From Gnetum montanum (taxonomy: Eukaryota > Streptophyta > Gnetopsida > Gnetales > Gnetaceae): a stretch of DNA of 48,671 nt. Below are positions 43,561 through 48,671 of the stretch, piece after piece (the first letter of the stretch is position 1; the number at the start of each line of letters is the position of its first letter). A program made the position numbers and the translations under genes. The notes under the pieces are model-generated. The model did no database searches. It was given only the letters and a program-made list of their open reading frames with translations, and was not told the origin of the DNA. The DNA lies in NCBI GenBank assembly GCA_015680685.1, contig MNCI01003111.1, positions 508,302 to 556,972 on the forward strand, in the 5' to 3' direction.

Positions 43561-46248
43561 CAAGAAGATCACGTAGGACATGTAGAATAGGAGGCACACT
43601 CATTCAGCATTCATTAGGAAACCCTTACGATAGTGCAATTTAGCCATGTAGAAGGTGGCGAAGTTAGAGCCCCAAAACCGGGGCAACATCTCACGTTGTC
43701 CCCTAAATGTCTCTAAGCCATTTATAAGAAGTCCACCTTCATAGTTATGATCGTGGAGCTCAATTTTGGGCCTTCCACTAAGTTTTCCCTTGAACCAGTG
43801 AAGACTCAACTTAAGGCATCTCCATTGTGGCCCATACTCTTGGAAAGTGGTGACTGGTATTTGGGTAAAACATACCAATTCTGGCATGGCGAGGAAGGCA
43901 CCATTGCTAATGTAGGTGGCATTTCCATTGATTTATCTGCAAAGCCCATTGCAAAGGTCCTAAATCTTCCAAACAAAAGACCAAAGGTTGCTCATCTTTC
44001 CACTTGCTCGGACGCAGACACAAGAAAATTATGGTTGAAACGGGCTTATGACAAAGAAAATAAAGTTTATGGAGAATTAACCCTGGAAGAGAGGATTTAC
44101 TTTAAGATTGATACTTATTACATTTTCCCCACCAAAGGGTTAAACATATTATCTACTTACATGGTGTGGGGCAGTGCAATTTTGATGGGAAAATTTAATG
44201 CAAATCTGCCCCGTTTATATTTGATGAAAATACTAAGGTGATTCAAAGAAAGAAAGACAAGGAAGCTTGCCTTACCTTTCCCTTGTCTCATCAGAAAGCT
44301 ATGTAGATGTGTTGGAATTTTGGGTTATACGAATGATATTCTTAGAAAAGCCCAAAATGCTTCGTATGTTGAACTACTTAAACCGTTGGCACCAAGGAAA
44401 GATGTTGGCGAGCAATTAGAGCAAGAGGAAGAGCGAACGATTAGACCCAATGCACATCAAATGGTAAGGCCTAGCCAACAATAGGAAGTAGGGCCCAGCA
44501 CACAACCCACAAGCCAATAAGTCCAACAATCACCATTTCCGTAACAAGACTATCGACCATCCATTAGTCACCTTCAAACAATTGCTAAGATAGTTAGTTG
44601 GGGGAGTAGTGATGTTGAAAATTTATTCAGTGTCATTGATGATGTCGTGCAGCCCACTATTTTGGCTGACCTTACAAGTGAAGACATTTCATTAATTTTA
44701 GGAGGAGAGTTCTAGTGGTCTCAGAAAATCTCTAGGAATGACGCATCCTTCCAAGTCAGATTAGAAACTAGTGATGGTGCCACAATTGTAGTCATACAGC
44801 ACCAAGATGTAGTAGGTGCAGTAGAAGTGGTCATAGACCACATCAAAGAATCTTTTAATGTCTTTGTTGTGCTACTAGATTATTTCACGGGAGAACATTA
44901 TGCTCAAGTTTTGGTTGGTTTCTCAATGACTCGTGCAAAACATGAGGATGTTTTGGATCACTTGTTGTAAACAGGACAAGTCATGACTTCCTTGTTTGAC
45001 ATCCCCCAAGATGTCACTACAACATAATTAGACCTCATTTCAACCAATGGAAAACTAGTCATGGCTAAAGTTAAGGCCAAGCACACAGAAGTAGAGTTGT
45101 AAAGACTACAAGAAAAGCTAGTCACCCTACAAGTTGCATGAAGGAATCCTTCCCAATTCACCACAGTTTTCAGAATTGAGCAATTGAATAAATTGTTGAA
45201 AGAAAATAAAAAGATGGCAAGGGAGAAAGAACAGGTTGATTGGGATACTTCCAAGGCACAAGCTCAAACGTACGCACATGCTAAAGCTCTCAAGGCCTTA
45301 CAAGAGGAGAATAAACAACTTGCTACTAAAAATCTTCGGTTGATGACAATGGAGAAACAGAAGAATGTTCTCAAAGAAATTTTTCAACAAATGTGAGAAC
45401 AATTAGTATGGGTCAACCAAGATATGAATCACTTGGCCAGGGAAAATAGAACCCTCTCGATGGAGGAGTTCTATGCCATCGATCAAAAGACGACAATAGA
45501 GATAAGTGCATGGTAAAATGAGGCCAAGAAACATGAGAAGTTAAAAGAGCACTTCCATGATCAAGTGGGGATGTACAAAGAAATCATCGAAATAGAGATT
45601 TGTATGGCTAAAGCTGACATTAACTCGTTCAGTGCTCAACACACTAATTGGCAAGCCATAATGGATACATATGCCTTCGCCCACCAAGCAAAACAGAAAA
45701 GCTAGGACCTACAAATTCAAGACTTAATAGAGTACATGGAGTTGGCAGATTTATGATATGCTAGCTTAGCCATGTTAATAGTAAGGCACCCAAGAACTGA
45801 GCTTGAGAAACAGGTAGCTACAACTTATGTTAAATATGAGATAGAGTTTGCTGAACATAAAAAAACATGACAAAAATTAGAAGTTGCAAACTCTAAATTA
45901 GAAGTGGTCAAAGCAAGTTACCAAAACTAAAGAGATGTAGCAAAAAAATTGGCTCGACGGTTAATAGATTACCATGAATTATGAGATAAAGCTAGAGCCT
46001 ATGAGGAGGAATGACGATAATTTGTTGTGTGGTATGTTAAGGCAAACAAGATGTTTTCATAACTGCCATGTCCATGGGAAGTGCCAGCCCCATCAAACAT
46101 TGGGACATTAGCATGGACTATGCATGATCGTTAGACAAAAGAAGAGAAACTGCAGGTGCTTCTCAGCTGTTAGCAATCTCAGAAGCCTACAGCGGTAGAC
46201 AAAGGAAAAACACTAATGGAGGAGCCACCACCTCTGGGAACCACATGA
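43561..46248 (+). pseudogene. X2 ORF2, main part (transposon-protein-like region plus coiled coils)
   Basis: In the frame set by ATG 37781 this runs about 895 codons to TGA at 46246, broken by in-frame stops, mostly one change from Gln, Trp or Arg codons; I saw no frameshift at the positions tested (43747, 44365, 45184, 46066 and 46246 are all in phase). Segments: SPLWPILLESGDWYLGKTYQ; ERIYFKIDTYYIFPTKGLNI with LALPFPCLIRKLCRCVGI, which resembles the plant 'putative transposon protein' domain next to Athila-type elements; then LNKLLKENKKMAREKEQ and LKALQEENKQLATKN, strong coiled coil to about 45990; the end is EEPPPLGTT. Role unknown; no catalytic motif recognised. Confidence 0.75.
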
Positions 46249-46407
46249 GTTCCAACATTTTGCATTTTGTATTTTGTATTTTGTGTTTTGTGTTTCCCAT
46301 ATTACGGCATGGTTAGTCAATGGCAGTCAATAATCCCATACCTTCATAATGTTTTGTAAGGGGCTCATTTCTAATTGTATTAACTTGAGGATGCATTTTT
46401 ATTTAGT
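46249..46407 (+). other. X2 3' untranslated stretch
   Basis: Short non-coding stretch between the ORF2 stop and the polypurine end; contains a TTTTGTATTTTGTGTTTTG run near 46260-46295. Confidence 0.6.
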
Positions 46408-46417
46408 TCTGGGGGTA
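46408..46417 (+). other. X2 polypurine end
   Basis: TCTGGGGGTA directly before the 3' LTR. Confidence 0.65.
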
Positions 46418-47222
46418 TGATGAATCACAGTTTTCCATGCTATAATATCGTGTATGCGATATCACGACCTATGTATGATATCGTATACACAATATCGTGA
46501 TTCCTGTGTTAGCCTATAAATATAACACTTAGGTGCATAGTTGAGGAGAGAATTTTAGGGGGAGTTAGAAGTTATTTTCTTTTGGAAATTTATTTTTCAA
46601 TTTCTTTCTTTCAAGCTAGTTATTGTCAGTGCATGCCCGCAGTGTAATTTTTGTAATTGTATGACACCTTTGTTTGAGTGTGACGTACTTGGACACGTGC
46701 ATGACTAGCAATAAAGATCGAGATTACTTTCATCATTGCAACATTCACTTAGATTAAATTTTTTTGTTTTAATTATTTAATGCCTTCTTTAGTTAACAGT
46801 TGATTTATTGTTATTGGATTTTCCTATCAGTAAGCAAAATGTGCATGTCTTAATCATGAACGTTTAAGTGCGAATACTTGGCAGGCCCAATAGTAATCCC
46901 ACAAAGTCCAACATGTGTACGGATGGTTAAGGATAGATACCATTGCCATAGGCTAATTTATACTTTTCTTCCATTACTAGTTTAGTCAATTTATCATTTC
47001 TATTATGAGGAGGAACGTAAAATTAGAACCACATCATATGCCTTACTCTGGACTAAACCATACGTAACAAAGGTACTACTAGTCCAAGTGGGAAGATAGT
47101 GAACTATGATCAACGTATAATTGTCTAGGTGCCACAACTAGTCCATTTGCAGAGTTCGATTGGATTGCACGTACACACTCATATTCGTATGGTTGAGCGT
47201 AGGGGTACGTCGCCGCTCATCA
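46418..47222 (+). repeat. 3' LTR of X2
   Basis: 805 bp, TGATGAATCA to GCTCATCA. Palindromes at 46442-46505; TATA-like CTATAAATATA at 46514-46524. Confidence 0.92.
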
Positions 47223-47227
47223 CCAAC
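47223..47227. repeat. X2 target-site duplication, right (CCAAC)
   Basis: Pairs with TCAAC at 32552-32556. Confidence 0.65.
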
Positions 47228-48671
47228 TCTCTACTTCAAGTAAAAGGCTAATTATTGTACACAACACACCTAGAGCACAAATGCATGATGAACAACAACC
47301 AGTCATTGAAGTTCCACAGATTGCTGATCAAGAAGCAATAGATCTAGCTGAACAACAAATCCTAGAACTTGTTGAATAGCCTATTGAACAACATGCTTCT
47401 CAAGAGAATGATGAATCAACATTAAGAAGATCTACTAGAGTAAGGAGATCAATGATTCCTAATGACTATATAATGTATCTATAGGAGTCTAACTATAACA
47501 TAGGAGTCAAAAATGATCCTGAAACATTTTCACAAGTCATAAGTTGTAAGGAATCTAACTTGTGGTATGATGCCATGAAAGATGAGATGAACTCTATGTC
47601 ATCTAATGAAGTCTAGGATCTTGTCAAGTTGCCTGATGGTGTAAAAACCATTTGATGTAAATGGGTCTTCAACACAAAGAAAGACTCATTAGACAACATT
47701 GAAAGATATAAGGCAAGACTTGTTGCTAGAGGGTTCACTCAGAGAGAGGGAATAGATTACATGGAGACCTTTTCTCCTATATCTAAGAAGGACTCCCTTC
47801 ATGTGATTATGACATTGGTTGCCTATTTTTATTTCAAATTACAGCATAGGGATGTGAAAATGACATTCCTCAATGGTGATCTAGAGGAAGAGGTTTATAT
47901 GAAACAACTTGAAGGATTTTCCTCTAGTGGTGGTGAGCAATTGGTATGCAAGCTCAAGAAATCCATGTATGGATTAAAACAAGCCTCACATCAATGGTAT
48001 TTAAAATTCCATGATGTCATCACTTCATTTGGTTTTGAAGAGAATAGAATGGATCAATGTATATACCAGAAGGTCGGTAGGAGTAAAATGTATTTCCTTG
48101 TCCTATATGTGGATGATATCCTTCTTGTGACCAATGATAACAAATTTCTATATGAGTTGAAGCAATTTCTCTCTAAGAACTTCGACATGAAGGATATGGG
48201 TGAAGCATCTTATGTCATTGGCATTAAGATCCATAGGGATAGATCTAGATGTATTCTAGAACTATCACAAGAAACCTATATCAATAAATGTTTAAAGATG
48301 TTTTAGATGAAAGATTGTTCATTGAGTATAGCACCCAGTGTGAAGGGTGACAAGTTCAATTTAAACCAATGCTCTAGGAATGATTTAGAGAAAAGAAAAA
48401 TGATCAACATTCCATATGCTTTAGCTATTGGAAGCCTAATGTATGCTCAGGTCTGCACAAGACTTAACATTGCATTTGCTATAGAAATATTGGGAAGATA
48501 TTAGAGTAATCCAGGCATTGACCACTAGAGGGCTGCAAAGAAGGTGATGAGGTACCTTCAAGGTACAATAGATTACATGATTACGTATAGATGAATTGAC
48601 AATCTGGAGGTGACTGGCTACTTTGGTTCAAACTTTGCTAGCTATGTTGATTCAAGAAAATCAACATCTAG
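47228..48671 (+). pseudogene. Copia reverse transcriptase and start of RNase H (cut by window end)
   Basis: Linker RRSTRVRRSMIPNDYI, then WYDAMKDEMNSM, CKWVFNTKKDS, YKARLVARGFTQREGIDYME, FSPISKKDSLHVIM, RDVKMTFLNGDLEEEVYMKQ, KKSMYGLKQASHQWY and LVLYVDDILLVTND (intact YVDD). RNase H begins VTGYFGSNFASYVDSRKSTS at the edge. Stops are scattered (for example at 48304, between KCLKMF and MKDCS); the stretch 47761-48306 is open for 181 codons. Confidence 0.9.

Larger units (their letters stand above)
32557..47222 (+). mobile_element. X2: RT-less LTR retrotransposon in the Copia element, split by X3
   Basis: Plus orientation: 5' LTR 32557-33375, primer site, gag-like ORF 33501-35871, non-coding middle, ORF2 from 37781, (X3 insertion), rest of ORF2 to 46248, polypurine end, 3' LTR 46418-47222. 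Flanks TCAAC (32552-32556) and CCAAC (47223-47227) form the target duplication with one change. Length without X3 is about 9.0 kb, the longest of the three. No pol domain found, apart from what the 123-N gap might hide. Confidence 0.88.
29851..48671 (+). mobile_element. Ty1/Copia element, split by X2, continues off the right edge
   Basis: Gag, protease and integrase lie at 30358-32556, RT and the start of RNase H at 47228-48671. The two halves are collinear in the standard Copia order and meet at the X2 target duplication. Many stops and frameshifts make it defective. The N-terminus of gag (KGDNYKVWKERIFFHLGWMD) is characteristic of a plant Copia group. Confidence 0.88.

Noticed and set aside
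43747-44241. Taken at first for an independent 164-aa host gene
   Set aside because: In phase with ORF2 of X2 and flanked by further ORF2 sequence in the same frame.

Overview
This window looks like gene-poor chromosomal DNA of a flowering plant. It is built almost entirely of LTR retrotransposons and one LINE, nested in one another and decayed, with no intact cellular gene. The Copia gag start resembles a Copia group I know from grape and other eudicots, so a woody eudicot such as Vitis is my guess; I cannot confirm it. Runs of N at 12280-12324 and 37476-37598 and single Ns at 41074 and 41253 mark assembly joins.

Layout. (1) 1-2736, minus: 5' LTR, leader and gag-side ORF of a Ty3/gypsy element ('gypsy-2') that runs off the left edge. 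It sits inside a plant LINE (2737-about 7400, minus; ORF1 with zinc knuckle, endonuclease, reverse transcriptase). (2) 7401-9575: about 2.2 kb that is not recognisably a transposon. A roughly 250-bp GC-richer leader block, with a G-box, is present twice. The second copy carries a 65-bp internal tandem duplication and runs into an ATG, a signal-peptide-like exon and a splice donor. (3) 9576-28919, minus: LTR element 'X1', split by a 13.4-kb plus-strand Ty3/gypsy element 'gypsy-1' (12710-26113) with 1.7-kb LTRs, protease, RT, two RNase H domains and integrase. (4) 28925-about 29850: unexplained DNA. (5) From about 29851 to the right edge, plus: a Ty1/Copia element. Its integrase/RT junction is split by element 'X2' (32557-47222, plus), which is itself split by 'X3' (37853-43555, minus).

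The X family is the most interesting content. Three copies (six LTRs of 0.8-0.9 kb) each have a matching primer-binding site, a GGGGGTA polypurine end and a recognisable 5-bp target duplication. None encodes protease, RT, RNase H or integrase. They carry a gag-like ORF, a conserved non-coding middle, and a second ORF. In X2, once X3 is removed, ORF2 is open in one frame for about 919 codons apart from point stops; it contains a region resembling the plant 'putative transposon protein' domain followed by long coiled coils. X1 and X3 carry different internal deletions of this ORF. The short U3 of every X LTR holds a cluster of GATATC-centred palindromes just upstream of the TATA box. I infer a non-autonomous family mobilised in trans, perhaps by an Athila-like partner.

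Deduced insertion order: Copia, then X2 inside it, then X3 inside X2; separately X1, then gypsy-1 inside X1; LINE, then gypsy-2 inside it. No tRNA, rRNA, CRISPR or bacterial-type features were seen.
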